Position numbers and translations under genes: made by a program | Shown here: piece by piece, positions 45,331-56,918 of the stretch | How the letters are laid out: the number at the start of each line of letters is the position of its first letter | Position numbering within the stretch: the stretch's first letter is position 1 | The notes under the pieces: model-generated | What the model was told of the DNA's origin: nothing | The model's input: only the letters and a program-made list of their open reading frames with translations | Databases searched by the model: none | Assembly: GCA_025766275.1 (NCBI GenBank) | Contig: JAFKAC010000016.1 | Span: 372,001 to 436,000 of the forward strand | DNA length: 64,000 nucleotides | Origin: Lactarius indigo | Taxonomy: Eukaryota; Basidiomycota; Agaricomycetes; Russulales; Russulaceae | Direction of reading: 5' to 3'

Positions 45331-48241
45331 TAGCGTTCACGTGCTGTGGATACTCGGCGATGAGGTATTTTGTTAGGTCACGGAATCCACACAACGAAGC
45401 GTAGTATAAGCACAGAGGAGCGCAGTCTTCTCTCGATGGAGGTTTCCAGGGTAGATTAACCAAGAATTGGAGATAACCTCCTGAGAAGGACAACCATCCA
45501 TCGTCGATGTTGTACGACTTGAGCCATGCCACGAAATACGGTTTCGCTGGATCGAAAAGACGTCTCATCCCTTCTTCTACACGTGACGACACCTCCTCGA
45601 ACTGAGCATGCACCGCCCAGTACCGAGCGGCATAGTTCAACAAGAGGCGAGCTACATTCGACCTCCTCATTATCGACGCTATTGCTTTCCGACTGGAGTA
45701 AAATTCCCAAGCAAGCCTGAGCAATGATAGTGTGGGCTGGCGCGAGACGGATATGGAAATGGGAAATGTCTGTGTTTAGATTGGCAAGGCGATCCGAAGT
45801 CAAGAACTCCTTCACCGAGAAATGAGCGAATTGTATGACGCGGGTATTCGAAGAGTGGTCGTAGACGATGGTGATTAAACTCGAGCACGTGGATAGGACA
45901 CCTTTTTCCTGGTCCTCCCATCGCCAATCTTTGTTCAGCGCCGGTACCCCTTCCTTGGCCCCATCTAAATCGAGCGCAAGAACTTCTGTAAGCTCCTCGA
46001 CGCGAAGTGGCCGACTCGCCACAGTGAGACATTGTAATAGACGATAGGCCTGATGTGGGTTCGCCTTCTCAATTTCCTTCAACACGCGCTCGTATGTCTC
46101 ATCCAAAGATCTGGGTAATTCTCTAAGGACGCGTCGGACGTTCTGGGGCAAGCAATTTCGTAGCGTTTCTAGTTGACAGTAGACCCATCGGAACCTGTTA
46201 AACACCGTGAACCATTGTTATAACCACCCCGATATGCTCTTACATTCCGTCAGCTCTTTCCGAAAGCGTCTCAATTACATGTTCTTTATACTCGTGCCTC
46301 CAGCTCCTCATAAATTTGCCTGAGCCAGAATAGACAACGGATCGGACGTAGTTCGCGATATCCTTCTTTTGACCGCATTCATCTTGAAGGGAAACTGTGT
46401 GAGACGCGAGCGACTGAAGTGCATCGCCGATGTCGACCTCCGGACGACTGGTTACGGTGATGTAAAGATTTGGGAGTCGAAGGCCGACAAGGTGCTTGAC
46501 TAGATCGAGGACCTGCTCGCGAGCGGATGGGACATCAGATGTGTCGGGACATTCGTCAAGGGCATCCATGATGAGATAAACTGGACTTTGATTTGGAAGG
46601 GCGAGCATCTCCTTGAGACATTTCACCAAAGAGCCGTCACTGGGCTGACGGCTGCCGCCGTCGTGCGCCTCGTAGAGATGGAGAGTATGTCACAAAAGGT
46701 ATCGGAACAAGTAGAAAGCTGGGCGAGGATCGAGGAAAGCAGGTTGCGGCGGGTTTGCTTGTCGATATCCCGAAAGTCAAAGTAAAAATATGCCATCGAA
46801 GCCGATCTGGCTTCACACAGGGTTGTGATATCGTTGATGATTGCGGAGCTATGCGAAAATCGTAACGTTCCTAACACTGCAGAATTTGAGTTGAGACGAA
46901 CCATAGGACGCTCTTCCCAGAGCCCGCTGCGAACCGAAAGGTCCATCAGTTCACCGAAGTTATCACGAGAAAAAGGAACTTACGTTTTCCGTGGACCCAT
47001 AACAGGGATCCCGTCGCCTTCCACTCCTTGAATATGTCATCTTCAAAGAACCACACCGCCGTTCCCTCATGTTGACGATCGCATGCTATGTTGTGATTTG
47101 CTGATGGATCCAGTGGAGATCGCCATTTTCTAAGGCATTCCCGTAATTGTTTTCCTGCAATGGTGTCAGTTACGTGACTGTCAAGATAGGTGAAACTGAT
47201 GACGAACGCTTCACGCCATCTACGTCGTCCGCCGTTTGTTGAAGGATCAATTTCACTTCTGCCGCGGTCGCCTTGCCATCTAGATGGTACACGTTAGCGA
47301 TAATGCCAGTGGCTTCCTGAATACACTCAGCCCACCTTCAGCGATTGTTTGTACCTTATCATCAACCGCTTTGACGTCATCGTTAACACCCGTCAGTCCC
47401 TTGTCAATGTTGTGGGTAATCTTGAGAAGTTGCACTGTTGCCATCATAACCTGATCGTTTGTGAGTTTGTCGAGCTTCTTCAGCCCATCCTCTAGGTCCG
47501 TCCGCCCCACCATTTTCTTGAGAAATTTTTCTGAACTGATATCGGCGTCGAGTAACGTAAGGTGAAGGTGAAACTCACTTGTTCGACTTTGTTCCAGTTC
47601 CTTTGTGGCAGTTGCAATGATATCCAGAACCTCGACCGTTCTTTGCACCATTTTTTCCGTCATCGCCGGAGTTAGCGGCACCCCGGTATAAATCTCAAGC
47701 CGTATGAAGAAACTTTCGATACGTTCGAAGATATCGACGAGGACATCCTGGCCCGCAGTGACATCTTTAGCTGCCTAAGAACGCCCGACATCACAAAAAC
47801 CTGCACGATGGAATAAATCAAGCCACTCACCAAGAGGAGGACACCGATTCCGGCAAAAACTACTTTGGCGGGTGAGAATACCTGTCGAATCAACATCAGA
47901 CTGTGATTATTGACAGATGGGTTGATATTTACCAAACCGACACCTTCTCTAAGTGTCGCAGAGAAGGCATAAAGAACATTGATGGCTGGAAGGAGCCATT
48001 TTTTCAGCCGATCACTACTGCCAGTCCAAGATGGATCAAATTGATCAACTTGAAACGCAGCCAGGACAGCGGCGGGAGAGTTGCATTGTTCCAACTGTTT
48101 GAAGAGGTCGTGCTTCTTAATGTCCTTCTTGGTCTTTTTCTTGTACGACTTGAGAGCAGCATCAAAGATCCCTTCGATATTGGAAGAGTGTGTCGTCGCA
48201 GGAGTCTGGGACATAGAACCAGAAGCAAGAAGTTGACTCAT
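43033..48241 (-). pseudogene. NLR-type STAND protein (Goodbye-like, NACHT, ankyrin), frameshifted
   Basis: Fungal NLRs detect non-self or pathogen signals and trigger heterokaryon incompatibility or cell death. From ATG 48241 the minus strand reads a Goodbye-like N-terminus (IEGIFDAALKSYKKKTKKD, GRTDLEDGLKKLDKLTND), a NACHT NTPase with Walker A GKPGSGKSVLC assembled over two small introns, Walker B VYLIMDALDECPD, the TSRPEVDI block, a winged-helix region (LPRSLDETYERVLKEI, FAHFSVKEFLTSDR) and about twenty ankyrin repeats (TPLHLAS ... LLIEHGADVNA). Frameshifts without usable introns occur near 46671-46685, about 45645-45680, about 44950-44970, about 43840 and about 43580. The protein cannot be made whole as read. 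Fungal NLR families are large, so decay of one copy is plausible. Confidence 0.82.
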
Positions 48242-49190
48242 GTTGATACTAATAGTCTGGACGATGGAAATAGGACAACAGGTGGGCGGCACTATGTACC
48301 CTGTGCCGATACGCCGCACTGTAAGAGGACGTCTAGGCCACGTGTATTAGTTCAGCGTCTATCTTCCATATCTGGCAGGGTGCCAGGCATGGACGCATGG
48401 AAAGCGATACAGCAGGGTAATGATAACGAGCTTTAATAGAGAAATAAGTCTTTCTCACTGCGGCGATACCAAACGAGCCAAGAAGATGATATCATGATGG
48501 ACGACCGTCTTGCCAGTGCTCAGTCTGGACAAAAGTGTATTACTAAGCCATCGCATTTTCGTTGAGATTATTACATTATCACCTTTCTGGGAATTGGGTA
48601 ACGCGATATTTCCACAGGCGACCAATTGCCAGTGCCAAGCCAATTGCTGCTCTTTTGGTGCGTTTTATTGGCACGTATCCGAGTCCTGTTTTCATTCGTG
48701 GCCCAGTCTCTTCCAGAAGCCCTCTAAGGAGAGTAACGGTTGATATTCCGCTGTGTGTTCTGTGCTAGGTCCTGTGCTTGTCGACTCGGGCGTGCTAGTG
48801 TACGAGCAGCTACACAATGCCCAACTCGAAACGGTTCCTCTTGGGGTTCCCCCAAAATTACAGTGAGGTTGGTTCGACGACTGGCACCTTTTTTTTTGAC
48901 TGACACCTTCGCACCTTCGTACTATCTTGGTGAAATAGTCCACCCTTCGACAACTAGTACTGGCACTCGCATACGTTCGTTGGCTCTCACTGTAATTTAT
49001 CGATATTTATCATTCAAGCTATAGTAATGAGCTTAGCAATGTGGTGGGTACGCAGCCACGTATATGCGGTGAGTACCGAGCTTGTCGTCTCCTATGCCTT
49101 CAAGTTCAGCTGATTGGACGGTGATAACCTGCTTCATAAGAGCAACAGCCGTCCCACCGTGCGTATATGGTGGTATTCCATACGTATAAA
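48242..49190. other. Intergenic with duplicated F-box flank
   Basis: There is no gene. 48940-49090 resembles 29240-29340 ('ctcac.gtaatttat', 'tatcattcaa', 'aatgtggtgg', 'cgcagcc.cgt'), the upstream flank of the first F-box gene. Confidence 0.45.
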
Positions 49191-49199
49191 CCAGTCAAA

Positions 49200-49790
49200 A
49201 ATGTAGAGCCCATCGAGACGCAAATACGACACGTCGCCATGAGCGAGAAATACCTGTAATGAAACTCTGAATTACTGGCTTGCCTTGCATATCCTCGTGC
49301 ATTATGGGAATATCTAGCGTTCTATCCGCCGGCCCTCAAGGACGAGGAAAATATCATGGCCGCACTGAAGCAGTCTGATCATGTTAGATTCTGTCTACCT
49401 CACCGTCACGAGCACGCTCTTGGGAATGCTGTCCGCAATCGAGAAGCCATTTTTTCAGAACTGGAAGCCTCGTTCTTCTATCTTGGGGACCCTGCTCGAC
49501 GCTTTTGGTGGGGACCCACGCCTTCGTTGTCTCCACCCGACTAGGGTCGCCTTTCCCGCACTCGTTCAGCTTTTTCTTCCAGGGATCTAGGGCCTTCAGC
49601 TCTACGATATACTCGACGCTTCGAGAGATCCTTGGTATTTATCACTAGAACCGCTCACGAATGTCTTGTCCGGGATGATCCAGCTTCGATCACACTCTTT
49701 TACTCCATTTTTTTCCACCGGAAATTACACATTTATATCACATACACCGCAAGATATCACCGAAATCAGTTGGTGAATGAGAAATAGACC
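49200..49790 (+). pseudogene. F-box/LRR relic
   Basis: Decayed sequence collinear with the first F-box gene. It preserves, in changing frames, the equivalents of LDCWPALPIVVEYG, PPALKDEENIMAALKQSDHV, the LTVTSTLL region and LRTLHLTRVAFPAL (nucleotides about 49270-49570). Several stops and frameshifts are present and the F-box itself is gone. Its upstream flank is also duplicated, so the whole locus was copied before decay. Confidence 0.7.
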
Positions 49791-50129
49791 AGAAAAGGTT
49801 TATTGTTGTCATGGAAAGTCGTCGCACGACGAGGAGGTTTGGTGGGTCTACTATATGTTCGTCTATGCTAGTTGTTTCCAGGCCAGCTCAGAGCCTAGGA
49901 CCCTCGGCAGAGGAAATGTATATCTGCGTTGGGAGCTAAGAGAGAATGATGAGTGCTTCGCGTGGCGACGTCCCGACGGGTAAACTGGAGTCTTTTACCG
50001 TTTATCGAGACCCGCACAGGAGAGTTGGTAATGTCCCATTCGATTGAAATTGTAAACACGCTCATGACTAACTTACACACCTCAGTACTTTGTATAACCT
50101 CTAAGCCGATCCACCCGCAGCTTACCCGC
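49791..50129. other. Intergenic
   Basis: No gene was seen; this probably holds the 3' flank of HEM13. Confidence 0.4.
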
Positions 50130-51152
50130 TCACACCCACGCCCTGGGTTTCTTCAGCACCTCGAGCAGCTTCCCTTCCTCACTATCTGCATTCGCGCCGA
50201 TCTCACTGCGGTACTCCCACCGCGCCGTCTCCGGCAAGCTCATCAAGATACTCTCGATACGCGCGCCGGGTGTCATCAGGCCGAACTTGGTACCGCGGTC
50301 ATGCACCAGGTTGAACTCGACGTAACGTCCGCGGCGGAGGAGCTGCCAGCGGCGCTGTGCGTCCGTGCTCTCCGCGGAGGCGCGGCGTTTAAGGATGGGA
50401 AGGTACGATGGGAGGAACGCATCTCCGGCGGCGCGCACAAACGCGAAGATGGACTCGGGGGTCCACGGACGGTCTGCGAGGCTCGCGTCGGGGATGCGCT
50501 TGTGGGGTGTATCGCAGAGATCGTCGAAGAAGAGCCCGCCGATGCCGCGGGCCTCGCCGCGGTGCGGGATGAAGAAATACTCGTCGCACCACGCCTTGAA
50601 ATGCGTGTATAGCGCTGCGCCGTGCGCGTCGCACGCGGCCTTGAGCTTCTCGTGGAAGTGCCGCGCGTCGTCGGCGTAGAGGTACGACGGGGTGAGGTCC
50701 GAGCCGCCCCCGAACCACCACGCGAGGACCTTGCTCGGCTCGGAGGGGTGCGTCACTTCGAAGTAGCGGTAGTTGGCGTGCACGGTCGGGGCGTGCGGGT
50801 TGCGCGGGTGGATGACGAGCGAGATGCCCGCGGCGAAGAAGGGGAGGCTCTGCTCGCTGTCCGGGTCGTACGGCAGGGACGCGTGGTCAGCGCGCATCTG
50901 CTTGACGGCGGCGGGGGGAAGCGAGCCGTGTATGATGGAGATGTTGACGCCGGCCTTTTCGAGGATGGTCGTTGCTGGTGTTGGAGAGAAGGGGACGGAG
51001 AAGACGGAGGAGATGCCGTAGCCGCCTTCGGGACGATCCCAGCGATCGCGGAAGAATGGAGGCGCATTCGGGTCGAGTTGCTCGAGGGCGGCGATGATGG
51101 TGTCCTGGAGACCGGTGATGTAGTCAGCAAACCTGTCACGCATGGACGCCAT
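50130..51152 (-). CDS. HEM13: Coproporphyrinogen-III oxidase (oxygen-dependent)
   Basis: The enzyme catalyses oxidative decarboxylation of coproporphyrinogen III to protoporphyrinogen IX, the sixth enzyme step of haem synthesis. A single exon gives 340 aa from ATG 51152 (MASMRDRFADYITGLQDTII), a normal length. Both family signatures are intact: WWFGGGSDLTPSYLYADDAR and FKAWCDEYFFIPHRGEARGI followed by GGLFFDDL. The conserved C-terminal block RRGRYVEFNLVHDRGTKFGL and TARWEYRSE are also present. The open frame extends 41 codons upstream of this ATG but contains no other ATG, so I reject a longer start; no mitochondrial presequence is evident. GC content is clearly higher than in the neighbours. 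It is divergent from UBC1 with 153 bp between start codons. Confidence 0.95.
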   Translation of the reverse strand: MASMRDRFADYITGLQDTIIAALEQLDPNAPPFFRDRWDRPEGGYGISSVFSVPFSPTPATTILEKAGVNISIIHGSLPPAAVKQMRADHASLPYDPDSEQSLPFFAAGISLVIHPRNPHAPTVHANYRYFEVTHPSEPSKVLAWWFGGGSDLTPSYLYADDARHFHEKLKAACDAHGAALYTHFKAWCDEYFFIPHRGEARGIGGLFFDDLCDTPHKRIPDASLADRPWTPESIFAFVRAAGDAFLPSYLPILKRRASAESTDAQRRWQLLRRGRYVEFNLVHDRGTKFGLMTPGARIESILMSLPETARWEYRSEIGANADSEEGKLLEVLKKPRAWV

Positions 51153-51305
51153 GATTGTGCGTGTCGAGGAGGCGTCGTTCTGAGCGACGGATGTGGCCAC
51201 GTGGGCCGGGAGTGGCCGACTCGATGAGAGTGCAACCTCAACCAGCCACCGATTTGTCCTGACCCTCCACCTCAACCCTTTCCATCGACTCTTCAGCGTT
51301 CCACC
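51153..51305. promoter_or_regulatory. Bidirectional promoter, HEM13/UBC1
   Basis: The 153 bp between the two start codons must hold both promoters. I see no clear TATA box. Confidence 0.5.
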
Positions 51306-52218
51306 ATGTCAGACGCACGTCTTCGTCGAGTAAACAAGGAGATTGCTGGTGCGCTCGATGTCTCCCGTCGTCTTGTGTAGGCCTCTATCTGATGCATTCG
51401 CCAAGACTGCAAGAATGATAAGTCATCCAACATTAACATCGAACTCATCGACAATTCGCCCTTTCATCTTCGTGGTTCTTTCGATGGCCCACAAGATACC
51501 CCTTACGGTGGCGGCCACTTTGAAGTCGTGCGTCTCGCCTATCTGTGCTCTGCCCATCAACGAACCTACTGATCCCATCCTTCCCCATCTGGCCTCGGTC
51601 ACTCGACCGCGCAACATCACCACGACAGGACATCGTCATTCCCGATTCGTATCCCTTCCAGCCCGTCAAGATGAAATTCATCACGAAGGTGTACCACCCG
51701 AACGTATCCTCCGCCTCTGGCGCGATATGCCTCGACATCCTCAAGGACGCCTGGTCGCCCGTGCTCACGCTCAAGTCGACACTCATCTCCCTCCAGTCCC
51801 TCCTCTGCAGTCCCGAGCCGAACGACCCTCAAGACGCCGAGGTCGCCAAGCATTACATGACATCCCGCACTAGCTTCGAGGACACCGCCCGTTACTGGAC
51901 CCACGTGTACGCCGGCGGGCCCGCCCCGACCACCGCTACACCGGGGAGCGCCGTCCCCGGAAAGGCAGGCGCTGCCGTGCGCGACGAGGTGGCGATCGCT
52001 GGTCTCGATAAGGCGCATGTCGACCAGTTCGAGGCTATTGGCTTTGAGCGCAGCAAAGTGGTGCGTAACAATTTTCGTGGATTGCGTGCGATATGTCCGA
52101 CTCAGCATCAATCTCTCGCTCGGGACAGATCGACGTGTTACGGAGGTTAAACTACCGAGGCGCTAACATCTCCAAGATCCCGGATGATAAGGTCGTCGAA
52201 GAGCTGCTCAAGGCATAG
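51306..52218 (+). CDS. UBC1: E2 ubiquitin-conjugating enzyme with UBA domain (Ubc1/UBE2K type)
   Basis: This E2 carries ubiquitin on its catalytic Cys for chain building in proteasomal degradation. Exons 51306-51348, 51406-51527, 51629-52060 and 52129-52218 give 228 aa, close to yeast Ubc1. The UBC fold reads MSDARLRRVNKEIAD, IELIDNSPFHLRGSF, PDSYPFQPVKMKF, the HPN motif in VYHPNVSS, the active-site Cys in GAICLDILKDAW and LLCSPEPNDPQDAEVAKHY. After a Pro/Ala/Thr linker, a C-terminal UBA domain spans the last intron (VDQFEAIGFERSKV, then VLRRLNYRGANISKI). The UBA separates it from the UbcH5 and Ubc13 types. Introns of 57-101 nt are all GT-AG and in phase. Confidence 0.95.
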
Positions 52219-53394
52219 GCCCCGAACCGAACTCCCACATATTTTTTTTTTGGTTTCATCTTTTCATTTCGGTTGGCGGACCCCCCCCGTTCATGCCCCC
52301 AACCTTCTTTCTGGCCCCGCGGGAACATTGTTGCTGTTGTGGTTGCTTGGGCTACTGTTTTCTTCCCGTTCCACCATCATCTTCCCATCATCATGTCCCT
52401 CTGTATCCTTATTTGCACGGTCGTGCATCCAATCCCTTTGCCCCATCGGCACCTTCCTGACACACCGTCTGACTCAATTCCTTTTTCCAGTCTTTTTTTG
52501 ACAAGTTCGTAGATGCGAGGCATCATCATGTCACATACAGTGGTACCCAGGTAGTGTGTAAGCTACAAGATGCGTCGTTTTACGCGCGTCTCGCCCATTT
52601 CCCTCGGTCTGTCAGCTGTTCGGTGCCGACAGTTCTTGGTTAGCTATACTGTAGATCTCTTGGCCAACATATAAAACTCAGTCCGATTGTTACACGCCTG
52701 CAACACCTGGGTGAGTTGAGTCGTAACCAATGCACAAATTGCGGCCCGAGTGGTACGGTCGTGCATAGAGGCTCCAGTAATTTTTCCCAGTTCCTTATTT
52801 CATCAGTTCACTATTCGTGTTTTCCTTAACCCGAAACATTCGGACATGGTGTCACATTCGTACTGTGATCACCAACTATAGAAATAAATTTGAAAGCGGG
52901 ATATCCCCAAGGAAATGAATACAGTACTAGCCAGAATGAGCGTCGTGTTATTTTGTTTTGCACTTGATTCGTAATCTTCTAATGCACGTGGTCACGCGCT
53001 GGAGTTCCCCGATGTCGAACTCAGCCGGCTGATGCCGACTGGACTCCTACACCGAGCCTCCCCCTTAGAAGGTCAAGTACAGTAGTACGACGTCGAAGGA
53101 CGACTTCTCGATGGCGTCCGGATCTCAGGCCGGGCCTGCTACCTCATGCTGTGAGCCCAATCCCTTTCTCTCGATTCTCAAAACTAGCAGGGGCCCTTCA
53201 CAAATGCTCTTGATGAACACGATGACAATTTGTTTAGAAACTCAGTGCTGATGTAAAACACAGAAACAAAAAAAAAAAACAGGAACGAGATCAAATTCTG
53301 CCAGAGATATCGCCTCCGTCTTATAATACGAGAAACCATCCCAAGATCCGCCCCCGCCCTCATGCCCACCAGGAAAGTACAATGAGTGCACACT
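52219..53394. other. UBC1 3' region and intergenic
   Basis: T-rich sequence follows the UBC1 stop, consistent with a 3' untranslated region. I see no gene. Confidence 0.4.
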
Positions 53395-53694
53395 TTAAGA
53401 GTCACGAACCCGCGACCTGGACATTTCCCGTATCGCCGACGACGCGGCGCTCTTAGAAGCATATCTAGAATTCCGCCGGTCAGCGAGAGGTAGAGTGTAT
53501 GTTCTGGGACATACTCCTTCATGGCCGTGCATCCAGCAATGACCATTTTCTCCACAACAGTTGATGTTTTCATCGCAGGGTTCGCCGCTTTCAGCGCATT
53601 CGTATTTGTTTACCACCGGAAACTGCTGGGGGCATACTGCGGCGTATGCTGCGGCAGGAAGGATAATGAAGATAGCAAGAGTTGAGAAACGCAT
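53395..53694 (-). CDS. Small secreted cysteine-rich protein
   Basis: A single 99-aa frame starts at ATG 53694 with a clear signal peptide (MRFSTLAIFIILPAAAYA). The mature part carries seven Cys, including a CC pair (VCPQQFPVV, YEC, PCDENINCCGENGHCWMHG, VCPRT), then a Ser/Arg-rich tail. A TATAAAAA box lies on the minus strand at 53743-53736, about 42 bp upstream of the ATG, which supports this start over the longer open frame. Effector-like or surface function is possible, but I recognise no family. Confidence 0.72.
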   Translation of the reverse strand: MRFSTLAIFIILPAAAYAAVCPQQFPVVNKYECAESGEPCDENINCCGENGHCWMHGHEGVCPRTYTLPLADRRNSRYASKSAASSAIREMSRSRVRDS

Positions 53695-55177
53695 CGTTGA
53701 TTTGATGGTGGATGTTGATACTAATGCGGCCTCCCTTTTTATAGAATTTCTACAATCAGGTGAAATCCTTAAACGAATGAAGAAAGTCCCCGGCGTAGGA
53801 CCTGTGTACATCGTGATGCATGATGAACGACCGATGAAGTCGATCATGTCAACCCCAAATATTGGCGGTTTCTTTGAATGAGAACTTCCAATAATAATAT
53901 GGGTGGCAACTTCGCTCCCTGGTCATAGTATGAGCGCGCAATGATCGGTCTCAATTTCTGGCCGTACGATGGGATTTTCAACGTCGCTGCAGCAACTGAT
54001 TCGACCGATTTGATCTTTCACCAGATAAGATGAAACCTGTAGTTTTGAATTTGCCGCTGCGGCAACTTTGGGAAAGCCCCTAGTATTGTACTCCACTGTT
54101 TTTGGTCACTGTAAAGGAACCATCTCGCGCTGTGTTTTGGGCGCTGCAGCGCGGCGCTGTAGCATGAATGGAACGCTGTTACGGTATGGACTTGGAAGCG
54201 TGGTCGTGGGTAGCGAGTGGGCTCAGCATTTGGTCACCGTAACGGAACAAATATGGCCCCTGGCGTAGTATGATGTACCGTTCTAAGACGAGTTAGAGGA
54301 GAAACGGAATACGAGCACGACTCGGAGGTTGCTTCCTAGACAGGTAAGTACTGATTAGTGCATGCGTGGTCCACACGAAATATCAATACCTCAAGCTCAC
54401 AGCGGGGCTCACCCCTGGAAATGGGAAGACAGCTTTTTGTAATGAGTCACGGGACGTGTTCCTCGATGATGTGATCAGAGAGCGGTAGCGAAATTAAGCG
54501 AGCATCATGATCATAGGGTTTTGAAAAGAAACGTGTACTGTAATGCTCGGTGTCACTGTAATTATGGTGGCGTAGCGCCAACTCAGAACTTGGAGCTTGG
54601 AAGTTCGTACCTTGCCAAGATGTGGGTCTCTGTGAGCAAAAAGGCAAGAAGCTTTGGAGCCATTCCCCATACTATCTGTACTTATGGGGCGAAGTGGAGA
54701 CTGGAATTGACAGACGCGTGAAAGTGCGAACTTCGAAGGACGGGAAGCTCCATCCCGGCAATATTATAAATCTAATGGTTATATAATAATTGGGCTACCG
54801 TACTACTACTAGTCCGAGTCTGACTCGGAGCTGATGCGCTGATGAGCAGAAGGTTGGAGCCGAGCACCCTGCCTCCTGGCTGTGGAATGACTGGGAATAA
54901 CGCGGCCAAACTAGATAGCTCGCTCACTACCCACTATTCTGGTGGAAAGTTCAAATGAAAAGGTACGTATGATTGGATTTCCCATTCACTCGGTCCGCCA
55001 TTACAGGGTAGTAAGTTCCATTCGTTTCGTCTATTTACCACTTCGTGAATATCAGGTGTAAGTGCAGCCCACTACACTTCCGGGGACGGCGTGGATCCGT
55101 GCTTTTCATCTTTTGAAGACACCACTGTCGCTACTTGATCAGTCTTTTTCCCTTTCTCTGTACCAAATGCACGCTCT
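53695..55177. other. No assignable gene
   Basis: About 1.5 kb with no supported gene; AT-rich around 54765-54790. Confidence 0.4.
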
Positions 55178-56918
55178 TCAACTGCGCTCTTCCGCCATTC
55201 TATCCCGCCCTTCGTACCCAAACCAGGTATAACGCTTCACAGTGAGGGCCGCGTGCGAGCAGCACCACTAGTTGCCATGCGGTCCACCCGAGCATCAACC
55301 CAGCAGATGCACGCCAACCGTGTGAAACAAAGACCCTGGTGCCCACAGACGTGCCCATTACTTGACCGATGAAGATCTAGTCACGATGAGAGGGTGTGAG
55401 CAGAGCGGTCCTTATCACAGTCGAAACTCACAGATAGGATAAGCACCGCGTTCAATCGCGCTCTAGCGGCTTGGGAAATACTATGGTGCAATAGGTTCAG
55501 AATAGCACGGAGAAACTTTTGAAACAACCAAGAGTTCACCCATAGACGGACGTCGTGAGGGAAACCTGCTGCATCTGCTGCCCGATGTCGAGTCCAATGG
55601 TGGCGATGACGATGGCGGCGACATTGATGCCCGCCGCTCCCAGAATAGGTCCTTGCATCGCCAGGAGAACTAGAGTGGAAAGGAGCGTAGCGTACCAAGG
55701 CACCAGTCGATCAATGAAGCGCCCAACGAGGGGAGTCATAGATACGCCGGACATGCCCAGGAGGCCAAACAAGCCAATGACGAGACTTTGATAGGAAAGA
55801 TTAGCAAGAAAAAATGTGCCGTATGATGACACTACCCACGTTGAATAATGATATGGCGGTCCGCCAAGTAAGAAAGTCAGAGTCACCCAATAGCAGGCGA
55901 AGCACGCGCTCGCGGCCATGCAAATGAGGGAGGCCTGTATGAGCACGGGCTCTGTGACGGCAAGACGGGCCATAGTCCAGATGATCTCGAAATACGTGAG
56001 ATTTCTATTCTTCGCTGGATAATCAGGAAGCGTCGCCCAGAGCATCGCAACTACTGCGCATTGTACGCCGATCGCCAAGTAGTATACAACGCGCCACGTC
56101 GCGTACTGTGCAATGACGCCCGCGAGAACGCGGGCTATGAGAATACCAAACAGCAAACCGGAGAAGACGATCGATATGGCCGATGCACGCTTGGATGGCG
56201 GCGCGAGATCTGCCGCGAGGGGAATAAGGATCTGCGGGGCTACACTCGTCGCACCGATGAGGAAACAAAGCGTCTCGAAGACTACTAGCGAGCGTGTGAA
56301 AGCAAGACCAATGGTCAAGCTTGCGCTGATTGAGCAGAGGAGTAAGAGAAGGGGTCGCCGTTTTACAAGGTCACCAAGAGGGCTGATGAGAAGAAGTCCA
56401 GAGGCATAACTGAAGTAGACGGTGAGATAATTCGTTGATAACGCAAGCGATGACGCACCCCTGCTTGGACAAGTGTTGGAATTCTGAACGGTTTTGTGAG
56501 TTCCTCAGTGCGAACAAATGACAAGGGTACATCATAGGCAGTCAGCGAGACTTACATTGACACCTCTCCATAGGTTACGTTAAACGACTTGGCAAATTCA
56601 ACTGGATGACAAGTCTTAAAGACTCTCTCCGTCACCAAAGAAATGACAGACTCAATAGTGGTTGACAATAGTAGAGATTAGCGACAACTGTATTTCGGTA
56701 TCCATCAACGCTTTGATAGCAATTATATGAGTTTCTGCAGACGTACTGAACGTGCTCGACAAGCCAAAGACCACGTTTAACAGCAGGCCAAAGTGCGCAG
56801 GGCACTCTGGGTCATAGACGAGTCTCTTGGGAAGTGGTACGAAGCCAAAATTGGTTGGGCGTCGGGATTTCGTAATCGGTGTTACTGTCCGATTGGATTC
56901 CATAGACGCATTCTTCAT
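55178..56918 (-). CDS. MFS transporter, two possible 1-nt frameshifts
   Basis: This is a proton-coupled major-facilitator permease; the substrate is unknown. Exons (minus): 56918-56747, 56687-56652, 56601-56556, 56483-56459, 56409-55540, 55480-55432 and 55376-55178. It reads GLLLNVVFGLSSTFIVANLY, YCQPLL, FAKSFNVTYGEVS, IPTLVQAG, then YASGLLLISPLGDLVKRRP (MFS motif A), about ten further hydrophobic segments, FIGQVMGTSVGTRVF and, in a shifted frame, RYTWFGYEGR. Two places need a 1-nt correction to follow the family: a GGGG run at 56458-56461 next to a splice donor, and CACTGTGAA near 55240. Either real mutations or consensus errors could explain them. The start Met is the first plausible ATG upstream of TM1. 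Confidence 0.7.

Noticed and set aside
51153..51275. N-terminal extension of HEM13
   Set aside because: There is no ATG in the extension, and it overlaps the promoter shared with UBC1.
56410..56458. Coding continuation of the MFS protein through this segment
   Set aside because: It reads without stops, but replaces the family QAGYASGLLL block. GTGCGT and TTCAG mark it as an intron.
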